NCBI RefSeq assembly: GCF_037975245.1
Contig: NC_092567.1
Coordinates: 1,835,714-1,899,713 of the forward strand
Length of the DNA stretch: 64,000 bases
From: Apostichopus japonicus
Lineage: Eukaryota > Echinodermata > Holothuroidea > Aspidochirotida > Stichopodidae
Direction of reading: 5' to 3'
Shown one piece after another: positions 1 through 12,942 of this stretch (positions are counted from its first letter, which is position 1; each line of letters begins with the position of its first letter). A program made the position numbers and the translations under genes. The notes beneath the pieces were generated by a model. It saw only the letters and a program-made list of their open reading frames with translations. It made no database searches and was not told the DNA's origin.

Positions 1-1049
1 TGTTTATTGTCCAATGTCTGGACTTTAATACATTTGACGAACTTAACTGATAGATAATATAACTCTCGTATTTAGCAGTGTAATAATTATTTATAGGAAG
101 CGCGTATCACGTACGATTGCTAGCTTAGCTTCATAACATGCTGTTCGTGCAACAACTTATGACGAATCATAGAAAGGATAAGAACGCACGTTGTCGTCGT
201 CGTTGTGCATACGGTTCGTGACTCTCCACCGAGTGCGGATATTTAGGCTATATGTATTTTATTACGCAGTGGCCAACTGTAGGCTGGTAATAGGCTATAG
301 GCTACTGGTTAAATTTAGCTAATTGCATCTGCAAAACTAAGTAGTTGAATCAGTAGGCCTAAATGTTACTACGATTATAATCGAGTTAACGGAGCTGACG
401 TGTATTCAAGATCAAAAGAGCACTGACAAAATACCATGCCAAAACCCAACAGTATTTATAATTTTTTCGACACTGCAAGGTAGGGAGCAGTTGTTCCCGC
501 TGCTCCCACTGGCTACGTCTCTGATCTATACTGAACTTACTTGAAGCTAGTGAACAGAGTCAACCCACCAAATAACAAAATTAGTACATAAATAAACCGA
601 ATTGAAGCTGGCGAACGTTGTACGGTAGTTCTTTAGGCATTAATTTTAATATATTCAAATTCATACGAAGGTTTGTATGGTGAAGTATAAGGATCGCGAG
701 ATACAATTTCTCAAAGTGGCAAGGAAGACGTAGTGAATATGACTGATTAAAGGTCAATTTTGACCTAACTTTTTCAAATTTTAGGTCATTCACAATCACA
801 GGAATATATGAATAGGCCTAGGTGAATTAGAGTGCGACAGTCGGATATTCCGACAGTCGTACTCCAAATTTCCAACTATCGTCATTTTTACCAAGCTTAG
901 GTGGTGAGACATCCCCACCCCTTCTCTTTAGCAACGTCCCTGCGGTCAACGCGTAAATACAAGAAATGATCATTATTATTTTTTATTGAATGTTTTCAAC
1001 TGTATGGTCCACCATCTTGTCTACAGACGTCTAAAAAAAATTGTAGACG
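1..1049. other. Unassigned non-coding DNA
   Basis: AT-rich sequence with no convincing coding frame, RNA gene or repeat structure. Open frames are short and look random. It ends at the AT-rich target site of the X1 transposon. Confidence 0.5.
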
Positions 1050-1056
1050 TTATAAT

Positions 1057-3300
1057 CAGGCGCGTATCCAAGATTTTCTAACCCGGGGGCGCGACTTATT
1101 ATCCATGGGAAGCGGAGCGCCACTTTCGGTTGGAGCGCAGCGTACAAGAACATTTGTGGTTTTGATTCCCCTCTCCCCCCCCCCCCCAGATCACCGGAAA
1201 TGGCATTTCACGGGCTTGAAAATGGCCAACCAGATGTACACTTTTGTCTGAGAACCAGGTATTTCCCAATAGTTTTTGTTTTCATCCATAACCTATTTGA
1301 AGATTGTCACCAATCACACATCATGTTCGACCTCACCGCATCTCCTGTGGATCATCGCGGCCCACAATACCCGTCAGCCCCACTTGTCAAGGTTTACACC
1401 CATTATTTATTCAGAATTTGAAAATATACTTGTGAATAAATTCACTTCAAAATGTACCCATAATGTTGCACAACATTTCATCTATGGACAACCAATATAG
1501 AAGAACCTTAGTCAACCCCTAAGTAACAGATCGGTCAAATTGCACGAGTAGGGGAAAGTATGATGAAGAATGTTGGTCAGGGAATTTTGAAAATTCAGAC
1601 AGTTAAGTTATGTAATTAAATTAATTGGTGTACAAATATTAAAACCTCTTATCACGACTACTATAAAACTTCGGGGGTAAATATTTTTGTGAAAATTCGG
1701 GCAATATGCTGAGAATTTTTCGGGCACCTACTGAAAGAAAAATAAATTGCAATGATGTAGCTAAAAGTAAATCAATAGTTTAATAAATCTCCTTGGTAAT
1801 TAAAATAAAGTTCTTAGCTTGCCCGACAAATTCGCCATTTCGGTAATAACACGGCAAATGATTGCATGTAATTGGCATGCGATATAATAACCGATGCATG
1901 CCTACATGATATGTAAATTAACATGTTGAACGCAAAAAATGTGGTTATATTTTTCGGGCAAGTCGTAACAGCCCCCCCCCCCCCCCAAAAGTAATTGGGC
2001 TCCTATATGACTACAAACATAAACAATTGGAGGCTGTTCATCCTGGAACGCCATTTTCTGTTCATGCTCACTGATATGATGTGATATCTGCTGTGTGCTT
2101 TAAAATTTTGAATAATTTAAATGAGACTGAAATAAATAACTTTTATCTGTTTATTGTGCGATGCCCCACATTCTTTTCATTTCGAAAGACGCACAGTTTC
2201 AAGTTCATTACACACTGAAGGCTTCGATTCTCTATTTGCCTTCGGTTTATGGAAGATCTTGCGATTTTCATCCCTAGATATCACTAGATATTGCTAGATA
2301 TCGCTAGATATTGCTAGATATCGCTAGATATTGCTAGATATCGCTAGATATTGCTAGATATCCCTTGGGGCCTGATCTTGGGAAATTGCAAAATCGGAAG
2401 AGGTCACACTCCATGTATAGGTTAGTGCACGACCTCTAGTCGTCACTAATACACAACCCGATCACTTGTAAACGATGGAGTGGTGTGTTGCCGGATTTTG
2501 TCAAGGTCTTGGTACTACAGTATAGGCGAAGGTCATTAAATAAGTTTCGTAACTCATCGGGAAGCGATTAGAGGGGTGGGCGTAGGGTTGTGGGGCGCGC
2601 GTTTTCATGCAAATGGGGACAATCTCAAGAAGAGATGCACCCCCCCCCCCCCCGTCCCGCCAATGATAAGCCCTTGGATCCACTACATTATATTCACAGG
2701 AGATGCGACCGATTCTCCAATCGCATGCGTTATTTTAAGATTAATTGTACGAGTTACGGTACTAGATTTGGGGTAGCAATAAGCGTTTAGGTCGGAGTGC
2801 ATTACATTGTATCTGTTGATGACAGTATTGCATCGAAGGACACAGGTCTAGTGCAGTTCACATATAGATCCTGGTCTAATACCGAAATGCGTCATGTTCC
2901 CCGACGACTCGGATAAGTTCGAGACCAGCCACAGTAGGTTTCATAGCACAATTGTACAATTTTTTAAGGCGTCCATACACACACACGCGTTATGATAGAC
3001 CATATACATTAGTGAGAGACGAAATATGGAGTTGTCGGTGTAAGGGGTAGGGAGAAGCGCACGCCCCTTCCGAAATCCTCCCTAATAGGGATCAGCGCTG
3101 TAATTACGTCACTGTTCCTCTTTGTCTTCCCGGTGTCTTGGCATTTATCTTCTACTCCCTCCTTTTCTCCTTTCTCTCTTTCTTCTTTTCTTTTCCCTCC
3201 CTTCCATTCCTCCTCCTCTTGTTTCCTTTTTTTTTCCCTTTTTCTCCTCTTTTTCTTACCCGGTGGGGGGAGGGGCAACGACACCAAGGTTACGCGCCTG
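1057..3300. mobile_element. TIR element family X, copy X1 (non-autonomous DNA transposon)
   Basis: The left end reads CAGGCGCGTATCCAAG and the right end is its near inverse (ACGCGCCTG), with TTATA on both sides as a possible 5-bp target duplication (1050-1054 and 3302-3306, with one to two extra bases at the junctions). The body matches the interrupted copy at 34828-45017 over three blocks: about 1057-1700, 1830-2100 and 2885-3300. That match is what defines the family. It contains poly-C tracts near 1175, 1973 and 2640, a 10-bp minisatellite (2274-2362) and a CT-rich tract before the right end (3150-3260) that copy X2 shares. No transposase frame is present, so it would need enzymes supplied in trans. 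The CAGG-type terminus and GC-rich ends recall hAT elements, but the flanking repeats look like 5 bp rather than 8 bp, so the superfamily is left open. Confidence 0.75.
2274..2362. repeat. 10-bp minisatellite CTAGATATYG
   Basis: About nine head-to-tail copies of CTAGATATTG / CTAGATATCG alternate nearly strictly, giving a 20-bp higher-order period. It lies in the middle part of X1 that is absent from X2, so it is either an expansion or a later insertion. Confidence 0.9.
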
Positions 3301-3306
3301 ATTATA

Positions 3307-4159
3307 GGATTCATTGTCGTTTAAGTGAGTTATAACTAACCGAATGCATTACTAGGAGAGAGGTATAAATATTTCACGCCGCACTTCTTGCTCATGTGCT
3401 ATTTACTCGTTGGTTGTTATGGTATCTCTTCTTTTTTTGGAGGGGGGGGGGTGGGTTTGGGGGCTTGGGTGATTTGAATAAGACGCTGCAGTATATGTGC
3501 ATCTTACTGTTTTGTTATTTACGTCACTAGCCAAACACAGTGTAAAATGTACATAAATGGCAGATTACTATGCCACCTTACATTACATCTCCGAAATATT
3601 CGTTTTAAAACGATACTCCTGTTGTTATGAACAACTGAATTTCATGTTTTGATGCATAATAAATAATAATGCAAATGAACATGAAATAAAGAATAAACTT
3701 GCATAAAAATACTTGCAACTGTTTCTTTTACTACGATGCAGGGTTCGCATAAGCCGGGGATGGCGCGATTCTCACAATTTGATTTCAAATCCCGCATGTC
3801 AAAAGTTGCGAAGACGGGATTTCCCGTAATAAATTTCAGCTCTCAACTTGAATTAAACATACATTATGGCTGTGACCGTGTAGCGACCATCGCTAAACGA
3901 TCGCATTTGGAATAAACGTTTAGTAAAAAGCCGCAATTATTTTTGTTTTGTTATCCCGTCTATAATCCATCTTATAACATCCCGTAAATGTCCTTCACAG
4001 TCTTTCCTTCTATTAACAAATGAATGAAAAAATATAGCAATTTTGAGAATTCCAATATTTACGCATGCACGAACGTATACAGTAGCTACAACTATGAGAG
4101 GGAAGCTATGCTATGGACTACCAGAGCTAGCTGCTTGCTGACAACAAAGACACGTGCAC
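3307..4159. other. Unassigned non-coding DNA
   Basis: No supported coding frame. It contains a G-rich tract near 3440-3465 (a run of G followed by GTGGG) and AT-rich sequence. Confidence 0.4.
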
Positions 4160-4520
4160 TCGACAAACTTTGTTTTCGTAAAATCCCCACAAAGCACCGA
4201 CCACATGGTAGCCTTAAATCACAATGAGTCAACATGGATATCTAGCCAAACCATCTGTTTATTCGCTCAAATTGTGTCGCAGTTAGCCGGCACTAAAATA
4301 TTCACGGAATACTTTCGTTATTGCTGTTATCTTTGACCACATGGTAGTCAACAACCAGCCTAAGTCAATGGGGAAATCTACCTTAACCTTCTGCTTATTT
4401 GCTCAAATTGTAAGGCAGTTGGCTGGAACTAAACTATCCATGGAATACTTTCATTATAACTGCTATCTTGGACCACATGCTAGCCTATACCACATTAATT
4501 CAATGGGAAAAATCACATCG
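4160..4520 (+). repeat. Tandem repeat, 136-bp unit, about 2.3 copies
   Basis: The marker CCACATGG (third copy CCACATGC) recurs at 4201, 4337 and 4473, exactly 136 bp apart, and the intervening sequence is alignable (TTTGCTCAAATTGT or close variants in each unit). Both full units translate on the plus strand to similar peptides (CLFAQIV...QLAGTK...EYF.Y.CYL), but stops interrupt the frame between units. It is best treated as a diverged non-coding tandem duplication. Confidence 0.75.
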
Positions 4521-6562
4521 GTTTCTTACACACACACATACAAAGCTTAGCCTTGTTAACTTTTAATTACCTGGAAATCAGCAATTGTTTGGAAGGTATG
4601 TGCTATGTTTTGAAGAGGTATTATAGTATTGTACGTACACAGCTGCTGTTGCGATTGGTTAAAGATTTCCCTTTTGAGTAGTTTTTACCGGTATAATGTT
4701 TTCGTTTTCTGTGTTGAGTGATTTTTTCCACACAGGAAAAAGGACCATTACGAATGGCTAAAGCTAGAAATAGTAAGCAATTAAAACAGCCATCTACATT
4801 TACAAGAAAGTTTTTTCATTAAATTAATCTTCCGTATTCGCGTGTTTTGATTAATCAAAACATGAAATCATGAAAGCACTCGCGTAGCATTTACGAGACC
4901 CCATCCCCCCCCCCCCCCCCCACAGAAAACGGATACCCGTTTTTCGTGTTTTCGATTCGGGGACACGAATGTTCGGTCGGGTATCCGGGTACTCGACTCA
5001 GGCCTAGAATGTTCTTACTCATTAAATAAAAATAATGCTCGAGAGAAATTGTTCATCCTTCGCTTGGATCAAGTAAATTATCATGGATGCAACTATGCTA
5101 CAGGTTATGGTAGTCTCTGATGAAAAGGAATTATCGTGGTTATGCACATTAGATACGTGATTCTTGAGTTTAATGGAAATGAGCATTTGTCATATCGTAT
5201 TGTTACTGAATCATAACCGTAAAACTATGGACGTGCAGTAATTACAAATACATTTAGTCTTTTTCTATCATCAATATTTAAATTATTAGTTTTCATGGTA
5301 TTTGATGACATCACTAATGCGTTGTTATATATAGCTGAATATCTTGAAATCGGGTAGCTTTACAAACATCACGAGCTATCAAATGTTTCATTTCTCTGTA
5401 CAATAACACATCTATATTAAGATTCTACCTAAATTCATTATTTAAATTAATTAAGAGTAATATCAATATATGCAAACCTCTCTATCCCCATCCCTCAACA
5501 TTATTTCTCAGACTCGTACACATTGTACCCTCGTTCATTGTTCTGTGTTTAAAGGACACATCGAGAATCTCATTGTTAATGGTGGAGTGACGTCACTGCT
5601 GATGATGTCATCATTGATCAATCTCAAAAACATAAGTAGTTAGTATAAACAACACGTTTGCCCGATCAATTAAATGCTTTACTATTTTTGACAGATGTGT
5701 GTATAATAGCTACTTAATTATCTCGTGATAACAGCTTAGAGAGAGATTCGGAGACGATGTAGTCGAAGTCAAAGTCAGTCTGTGCATTATTTAGAATATT
5801 CTAAACCGTCGATATTTAAACTTCATTTCTGACACTCTCATAACGTATTCCTGCCCCTCCCCCCTGTAGATCCAACAGTCCTCACATAGAGACTGGCTAC
5901 GTGGTTATGAAAATGTTTTGATTATTCTTTTACATACATAATTTAAATTCAAATTTGCTAATAAACAAATCCCCTTTTCATCTTTTAACAATTGTTTTTA
6001 AACAGTGTTTAATTTTTGCTCTCTTGGTTTATGATGACGTCACTGATGTTGAGCGTTCTCTGATCCGTTCATCATCTCATGGATTATTATTCTTAATCTC
6101 AGCATCGAATACTCGACTATCATGATGTGGTATCTTAATTTAGTCCAAGATTAGTTTCTGTTTGAATAGGAGCATAAGCTTTCATTTAGGATAATTGTAT
6201 AATTGATCAGATATGTTAATGAGATGATAACAATACGAACCTGAGTGGTTTTATAACTGAGAGGATAATAGTTGTAAACTGATCAGGTATAAAATCAAGA
6301 TGATAATGATAGTAAACTGATCGGTAATCTGACTGAGATATAAGGATTGTAAACTGATCAGCTATATTACTGATATGATAATGATATCAATCTATTAAGA
6401 TCAAAATCAAGGGATCAACTAGATTGATTACTAAGCTAATATGAAGTTATCATCTAGCGCCAAAATAAATCTCTTGAATATAATGTTTATGATTTCATTC
6501 CAGACCACCAAAGATTAAGTATAATTATCATTAACATATCTCTCTTTTATGTTTTTCATCAG
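4521..6562. other. Unassigned non-coding DNA with a short GC-rich repeat fragment
   Basis: No coding frame is supported. About 4865-5005 holds a long poly-C run followed by ATACCCG / GGGTATCCGGGTACTCG-type sequence that looks like the end of an interspersed repeat. Two TGACGTCA palindromes lie at 5588 and 6035. If the exon at 6563 is real, this is the intron before it. Confidence 0.35.
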
Positions 6563-6624
6563 TTTGGAATCATATCGACTATAACGAGGATCGTCGTCTG
6601 AATCTACAAACCGGTCAATGGCAG
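6563..6624 (+). CDS. Candidate internal exon, unknown protein (exon a)
   Basis: The exon is bounded by an AG after a T-rich tract (TTTTTCATCAG) and a GTAAAG donor. It is open in one frame as two bases plus WNHIDYNEDRRLNLQTGQWQ, ending at a codon boundary, so it can join in frame to the exons at 11963, 12913 and 15952. I recognise no family. The upstream exon would have to end with one leftover base, and I did not find it. Short exons can arise by chance, so the evidence is the consistent splice signals and phase only. Confidence 0.35.
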
Positions 6625-6849
6625 GTAAAGAGTTTGATCACCTTTCATTCAGTTATTGCTCATAATGCAAGTCTGGTCAGCTTGTTTGTATTATGCTGCC
6701 CTAGCACTGTTTTCAGTTCCCAATAAGTGTAAATAAATCAATATAGTGATACATTATCTGTGAAGTTTACGTGTTGTTGGTAAAATTAGAAGTTCCAATG
6801 TAAAGAAAGAACTTTCAAACATCTTCCCGGGAAGGGGGAGTTGGCGGGT

Positions 6850-6864
6850 TGGGGGGGGGGGGGG
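6850..6864. repeat. Poly-G tract
   Basis: Long uninterrupted G run preceded by a GGCGGGTT segment. It is one of many such tracts in the window (see findings). Confidence 0.9.
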
Positions 6865-7089
6865 TTGTGGAGAGAGCGGATGGAATCTTGCGTACGAACA
6901 TTGTTTAAATGAATTTCATTAGTTCTATATTGACACACCCGTACAATGTCCATGTCAGTTTGATATTTCAAGCATATAGATATAGCTAAAAGATTGACTT
7001 TTGGCCAGGTTTGCTATGTATTGTACAATCGTTTTTGACACATGCCGTTTTATTAATATTCGAGGTTGTGAATTTGCATCAAATAAACC

Positions 7090-8125
7090 TCACGTTTATT
7101 CTGAGATGAAAGCGTAGAATGTTATAAATCATATTGAACAGGTCTGTTCTTGTAATTTATGTGTAATTGTTCATCATAACACATAACAACAGTCGTAACA
7201 GTCCGTTTAACTGACCCTTTATCTTACTGTAGCAGCTCCCTGGTATTAACTGGCCATGTTTAGGTTTTTAGTTGTTTCTGATGGTGTGAGACGTGGGTCT
7301 TCCATGCAACATTATAACACTAAGAGATACATTACTTTAAATTGTTGGTCCTGATTCAAGTAATATCTAATCAAATTAAATTTACCCATTTCTATAGTTC
7401 TTTGCGAATTGGTCAAATGCACAGGATGGTGATGGGTAAAATTTGGAAGTTAGTAATAGGAACAGATGTATGTGGAATTTGACCCTAAAAACTTAATTTA
7501 AGTTGATTTCTATACTCTCTTGGTGTTAAACTCAAATAATGTTGAGAATTTATTCAATGCGTAAAGGTTTTAATAAATTTAAATAAAACTGCATGCTACG
7601 TAATAGATTATAACGTTGACCAGTCCATATAATATTCACACATAACTGGATAGCACTGCAACTAATTAAGAGATCTAGGTATGTTGTTACAACCACATGA
7701 CTGCTTCTTATTAGTGAGTTATTTATCGTTTAATCAGATTCAGACAATAATGGGTCCCACAAAGTTATTGTCATGTATCATTTGTTTGTTTCAAACCTTT
7801 AATATCTCTGCCTACTCTCATCTTTCCTGGTGTGATTTTGGTGAAATAAAGTAACATTAAGTTTTCAAGGTCCTTATCTTTCCTTTAACGGTCAAGTTTG
7901 TTACCAGCAGATTGTAGCAAAAACAACACAAAATACAGAACCTAGAAATATCCATCATGATATTCTTCTATTGTATTAAATCTTGCTAATAAATTAACTG
8001 TGTTGCTTAGTAAGCTTGAATGATCACTTGCTTAAATTATTAGAGTTATCCAGATTAGTGTATACGTCACTGACATAAGTGTGTGTGTCTAAGCAGGCTT
8101 AAATATAATGAAAGGACTGGTCTGG
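7090..8125. repeat. Diverged duplicated segment, copy 1
   Basis: It aligns along its length with 9095-10735. Shared landmarks in the same order are GTAGAATGTT, TTGTTCATCATA-CACATA, CAGTCCRTTTA, TGCAACTAA, TATGTTGT, CAGCAGATTGT followed by GCAAAAACAACACAAA, and ACTGACATAA...AAGCAGGCTTA. It is non-coding in both copies and old enough for many indels. Confidence 0.7.
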
Positions 8126-9094
8126 TTTTTTTTTAAAAACCAATAAACTCTGGTATATTCTTCTGAATGGTAATGCTTGTCATTGTTTGTATATATGAAG
8201 TGAAGAGGAGTTATTTTAATTACTGGCATTGCAAGGGTTCCGGGGGGGGGGTAGGAATATTGTATTCGTGTAAAATGAGAATAAATTAGAAAACAAAAAT
8301 AAACTCTATAGTATATATGTGTAGCTCTACTAACCCGTTTCGTTGTTATCTTGTACGGATACCATGTCAATCAAAACATATGCAATGAATTGATAAAATA
8401 TGAATACAAGACAAATATTCATATCATTTCCCGCGTGTTTTTAAACAGACACAAAAATACATACATTAGACGATTTTGAAGGAGTCAGGATCCGGGTTGG
8501 ATGTGGGGAGGGTATAATCTGATTTAAATATTCATAATTTGTCATCCGCTAATTGCTTATTTTTTCTTGATAATTATCTTCAAGTGTATGGATAGTTGAT
8601 TGCCACACCCGGACCTTCCAGCCTCATGCATTACTTATTGTTAGTGTCTATGACTGGGTGGAGAGTTGAGGGCGCCAAATAATAGAGGAACAACTCATGT
8701 AAAATTTTGTATCACGTTTATTCCAAACGTAGAAACAAACTTATAAAAATCTGGAACTAAACAGAAATACATATCTTTAAAATATTTTCTTGAGATAAAA
8801 GTCTGTAAATAAATAACGAGCATTGGTATGATAATTAACAACTAAGCATATCATATCAACATTTAGCAGAATACTAGTAGCGTGTATGACTTTGAAACAA
8901 CATAATTGACATTACCGACGCTTCTTAACATTTCCAACATACCACTATAAATCCTTGTGAAACATTGGTATTATTCTTCTGAACCAAAGCTTATCTGTAG
9001 TAAAAATCAATGACGTTAACAAATATCTTAATCAAATAATGTCTTCACCTAAATGAATGTACTGAACATATACCGCTTTTACGTCACCATCTCG

Positions 9095-10735
9095 ATGTAC
9101 ATTAAATATGAAACCGTAGAATGTTGTCAATCATGTTGCACCGTTCTTGTTTATGTTCATTTAACTTCGGGGCAAATGTTCATCATAGCACATACAACAG
9201 TAGTAAAAACAGTCCATTTAGCCGACCCTGTAGCTTACTGTAGCTGCCCTAGCATATTGGCTTTGTAGCAGGCTCCCTGGTTTTACTGGTTATGTTCATT
9301 TTCTTCGTTTTCTCCGGTGTTAGGAGAAGTTGGTATTCCATTAACTAAAGCTGCCTATTACGTCATAGGTTGTCAATTGACCAAACCGTGGAATATTTGC
9401 ATAATTATTGGATACACTGCAACTAACAAAGACATCTAGATATGTTGTCACCATCACGTGAATGCTCATGATTATTGTATTATTCGTCCTTTAACCAGAT
9501 TTAGACAATTTGTGTCCCATAAATTTAGTGTCATAGATATTTGTTTGTTAAAAAACTTACTTTAATCTTCCCAGGTGGACTGAAGTGACATTATGTTTTC
9601 AAGTCCTTCTCATTATTTTAACGGTCAAGTTTGCTACCAGCAGATTGTTGCAAAAACAACACAAAGTACAGAAGTGCACTTTTGCTATCCGTTCTTCTAA
9701 GTTCAATCTTACTTAATTAACTCAAATTTATCAAGGTAAATGTTTCTGTGACGGTTCCACGTACACTCATGTGTCGAGGACATTAAATACCTGTAGTGTC
9801 TAGGTCAGAAATGAGGATGGACTGGTAGTGTAACGGATGGTGACCGATTTAAGCAGCGCGACTCAACATTGTTGTTATTTGTATGGTTTTAAAATCATAC
9901 CAGAAACTGGTTTTTATTGCCTATTATATGTGTGTGGGGTGCATAGATAAACGAAATTGCTTGTAAACATCCGACTCACCGTTTCCCAGAATGTGAATGC
10001 TGGACATTTTGGCGATTTAATAAATGAAGGAAGAGGTGATACGTATATTAATAAAATGAAAGAAAATTGAAGATTTTTTTTGTTGTAATTTGTGAAAATA
10101 TTATATTCGTGATATGGAATATACTGTATAAGAAGAAGATCTTGCAAATATATTTTTAGTGGCACCAGGTTCGCTCTGTAGAGTAAATCATTACCGATGA
10201 TTCGGTGGAGCTGTGATTAATCACTTCCCACGCGCATTTACACAACAAGACCATAATACCAGTCAGTGTGTGGGGCAATTATACTACTGCTTCGTTATGT
10301 TGTATAGATACCATGGTAACCAAATAGCTGTAGACACGTATTATGTGACGCTGTATACGAACACAATGTTGAAAATGAGCATGCACATGAATCAGTTTTT
10401 TTTTTGAAGATACTACGTCATGGATATAAATATATGCTAAGCCCGTGCCGTAAATTGCTTTCTGAATTTTGTTTAAAAGCATCACATCTACTCAGTCAAA
10501 AATGTTTTATTGGTAAAAATATCGATGCATACTTTTCATCTCTAGAATCTTAACGTTGTGACGTCACTGTACGCAGCAAAGTTAGTAAATGTTACTCTTT
10601 CTAATAGTGTCAGTTGTAATGGGATTTGAGTTATCCCTATTGATTATATTTTATTATTTATTTAGATTAACGTGACTGACATAAATGTGTGGTCCAAGCA
10701 GGCTTATATATGAAACGGCAGATCTGGTTATAACT
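9095..10735. repeat. Diverged duplicated segment, copy 2
   Basis: Direct-orientation partner of 7090-8125, about 2 kb downstream. It is longer because of roughly 0.6-0.8 kb of extra sequence between the CAAAAACAACACAAAGT landmark (about 9650) and the AAGCAGGCTTATAT landmark (about 10698). No coding frame is supported in either copy. Confidence 0.7.
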
Positions 10736-11653
10736 TGAAACAAAGAAACAAGTGTATTTTTTTAGGCAGATTTCATCAATTAGATGTATTTTAACATGCA
10801 AGGAAAATTAAAGTAGAGGTGACTGCATTAAAGGTCAACCGAAAGGTGTTAAATTTAAGATTTTATTTAACTTTCAAGAAACGTCTTTTAGTACCACCCT
10901 CTTTATATGTACAGTACTATGAATAATCAGCAGCATTATGATACAAAAAAACATGGCAACGGTGAATCTGAACTAATAATGGTTTAAAATATTTGCATTA
11001 TTTCTTTCGTCGTTTGAGTATATGAGCAACCCAAACCAAGTCCAGCTGATACATAGAGACAGAGCAATAACGAGCTCACGCGGTTTCTGTCAATACTAGT
11101 CTAATAGACACAAAGGGCGTATCGGTTACATAAACCCACTCTAAATATTCCTTAATTTACAGACCGTCGCTTCCTAGTCTAAATGTTCCTTGTCTAACGT
11201 TGAGCAGAGAGAGTCAACTATTTTAAAACTAATTATGTGCGCATGTACAAACTTCCAATTGAACATACATAGACAGGGTGAATTTAGAAATGAAACAAAT
11301 TTGTGCAAGGTTTATTATATTTAGTGAAATGTTTAAATTGTTAACATATCTATTTAATTATCCCACTGTGTCTCTTATTGTATAATTTGACCAGACAACT
11401 ACATTTCCAAAACTTTGATGGATATCTTTACACTATACTAACAATACGATAGAAACAGACCGTCTCAGACGAAGGGGGGTGGGGGGGGGTGGGTGTAACC
11501 AATGTGCTGCTTTGTGGACTAAGCAAGGATTTGTTTTTTTTCTGACAACGATGTTCTGGGGTCTATCTTTAAATACTGCTCTCTTTTCCGTACTCGTCAT
11601 CTTCTCTGTTGTCCATTGTATCCATCTGATCATCTCAGTGAGAAGTTGGTCAT

Positions 11654-11681
11654 TGACGTCACTCAGTGTTTGATGACGTCA
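11654..11681. promoter_or_regulatory. Two CRE-type palindromes in a 20-bp tandem duplication
   Basis: TGACGTCA occurs at 11654-11661 and again at 11674-11681 as part of the duplicated unit TGACGTCACTCAGTGTTTGA; a third, broken copy (TGACGGG) follows. TGACGTCA is the full CREB/ATF consensus. Regulatory function is inference. Confidence 0.4.
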
Positions 11682-11962
11682 CTCAGTGTTTGATGACGGG
11701 TTTAACCACTAAATATGTCTTCCCTATGAAGCTGATGTTTATATTCATGTTATAGAGTCCGTGCATCTTACATTGACGAGTCTGTCTCCTTTATTGACTT
11801 TAGTGTGTTCAATGCGGATGTGTGTTTACCTGCCAGGAATAATTTACTGCGATATTTTTGAAGATATATCATTCTAACTTATACATTGTTTGCTTCGTCA
11901 TGTTATATTTTCCTGAAATTCATTTTCCAAATCTCATGAATATAATATTTCTCTTCCTTCAG

Positions 11963-11998
11963 GCCTGTGACGGAAATGGCAATCTACCAGGAGAAGAG
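11963..11998 (+). CDS. Candidate 36-nt internal exon (exon b)
   Basis: A good pyrimidine-rich acceptor (TCTCTTCCTTCAG) and a strong GTAAGA donor bound exactly twelve codons, ACDGNGNLPGEE. It is phase 0 on both sides, compatible with exon a upstream and exon c downstream. Glycine-rich and probably unstructured if translated. No family recognised. Confidence 0.4.
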
Positions 11999-12912
11999 GT
12001 AAGAGAGACATAGATTCATGTTCCTGTTAATTAGTAACGGTAATTTTAATAACAGACAAAGAGGTATTAATTAATGTTGAACAAAGAAATAAGACAAAAG
12101 AGTATGATACTTTGTCCCTCATCAGGAGGAAAAGATTTATATATGTCGTGTATGGAACAGGGAATTCAGATAGGCCAGTTACAAGTTTATATCTCGTAAT
12201 GATGATAGCACTGTTCTCAATGTCAATTTAGATGCGGCCTAAATAATCTTACTTCCGCACACACAGTCAAAGAAATGCTTAACAAAGAAACGGATAGACT
12301 TTAAAATAAGTTTAGTCCGGTGTTATGGTGTGTTACAAGCCTCACACAATATTAGAATATAACTTTTAAGCGGTCAATCCCCTCCCGCCGGCAGATGCTC
12401 TATGATTATTTTATTTCACTCTGCTGATGTGCATATCATAATACGTTAGCAATTCAAAAAGTATCAAGAAGATATTTTAAATTTCTTGTAGAATACTTTG
12501 TTCATTAATTTCTCCGTGAATTTTTTTTCACAGATTATTAACCGTGAAAGGAACTGATAAAAAATAAACATTTTGAATCTCACTTTTATAGGGTAACAGT
12601 TTTCTCTACACATAAAGGGCTAACTGTAGAAGTCTATACTCAAATCTACCATAAATCTCTACTCTGGTATTCTTTAATAAAATAAAATCATTAGAATCAT
12701 TCCTTGGGGTCGGGGAGGGGTTGGGGATGGTTTAGGATTGTATCCGTTTGGTAATAGCATCATGAATCATTGTGAAACGAGAGCATACACTGTGTCATAA
12801 AATCACTAACTCGGAGCGAACTGTTGTTATATGACATATAAGGAAACTAGTAGAAATGAACGGTTGATGTTTTAGTGACTGAGTGATGACGTCATAACGT
12901 AATCTCTTACAG

Positions 12913-12942
12913 AGTGGATTAAATGGAGGAGGGGTGCATCAA
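12913..12942 (+). CDS. Candidate 30-nt internal exon (exon c)
   Basis: Acceptor TCTCTTACAG and perfect donor GTAAGT bound ten codons, SGLNGGGVHQ, phase 0 on both sides. Microexons of this size are often alternatively spliced. It would continue exon b without a frame change. A TGACGTCA site lies just upstream (12887). Confidence 0.4.

Noticed and set aside
2900-2945. GTTCGAGACCAGCCACAG resembling a tRNA T-arm or an Alu-like SINE segment
   Set aside because: No cloverleaf or A/B-box pair around it; it is part of the X family and recurs at 44600.
3009-3314. Lys/Glu-rich minus-strand frame and its plus-strand Ser/Phe shadows, also at 44743-45051
   Set aside because: Translations of the CT-rich tract at the right end of the X elements.
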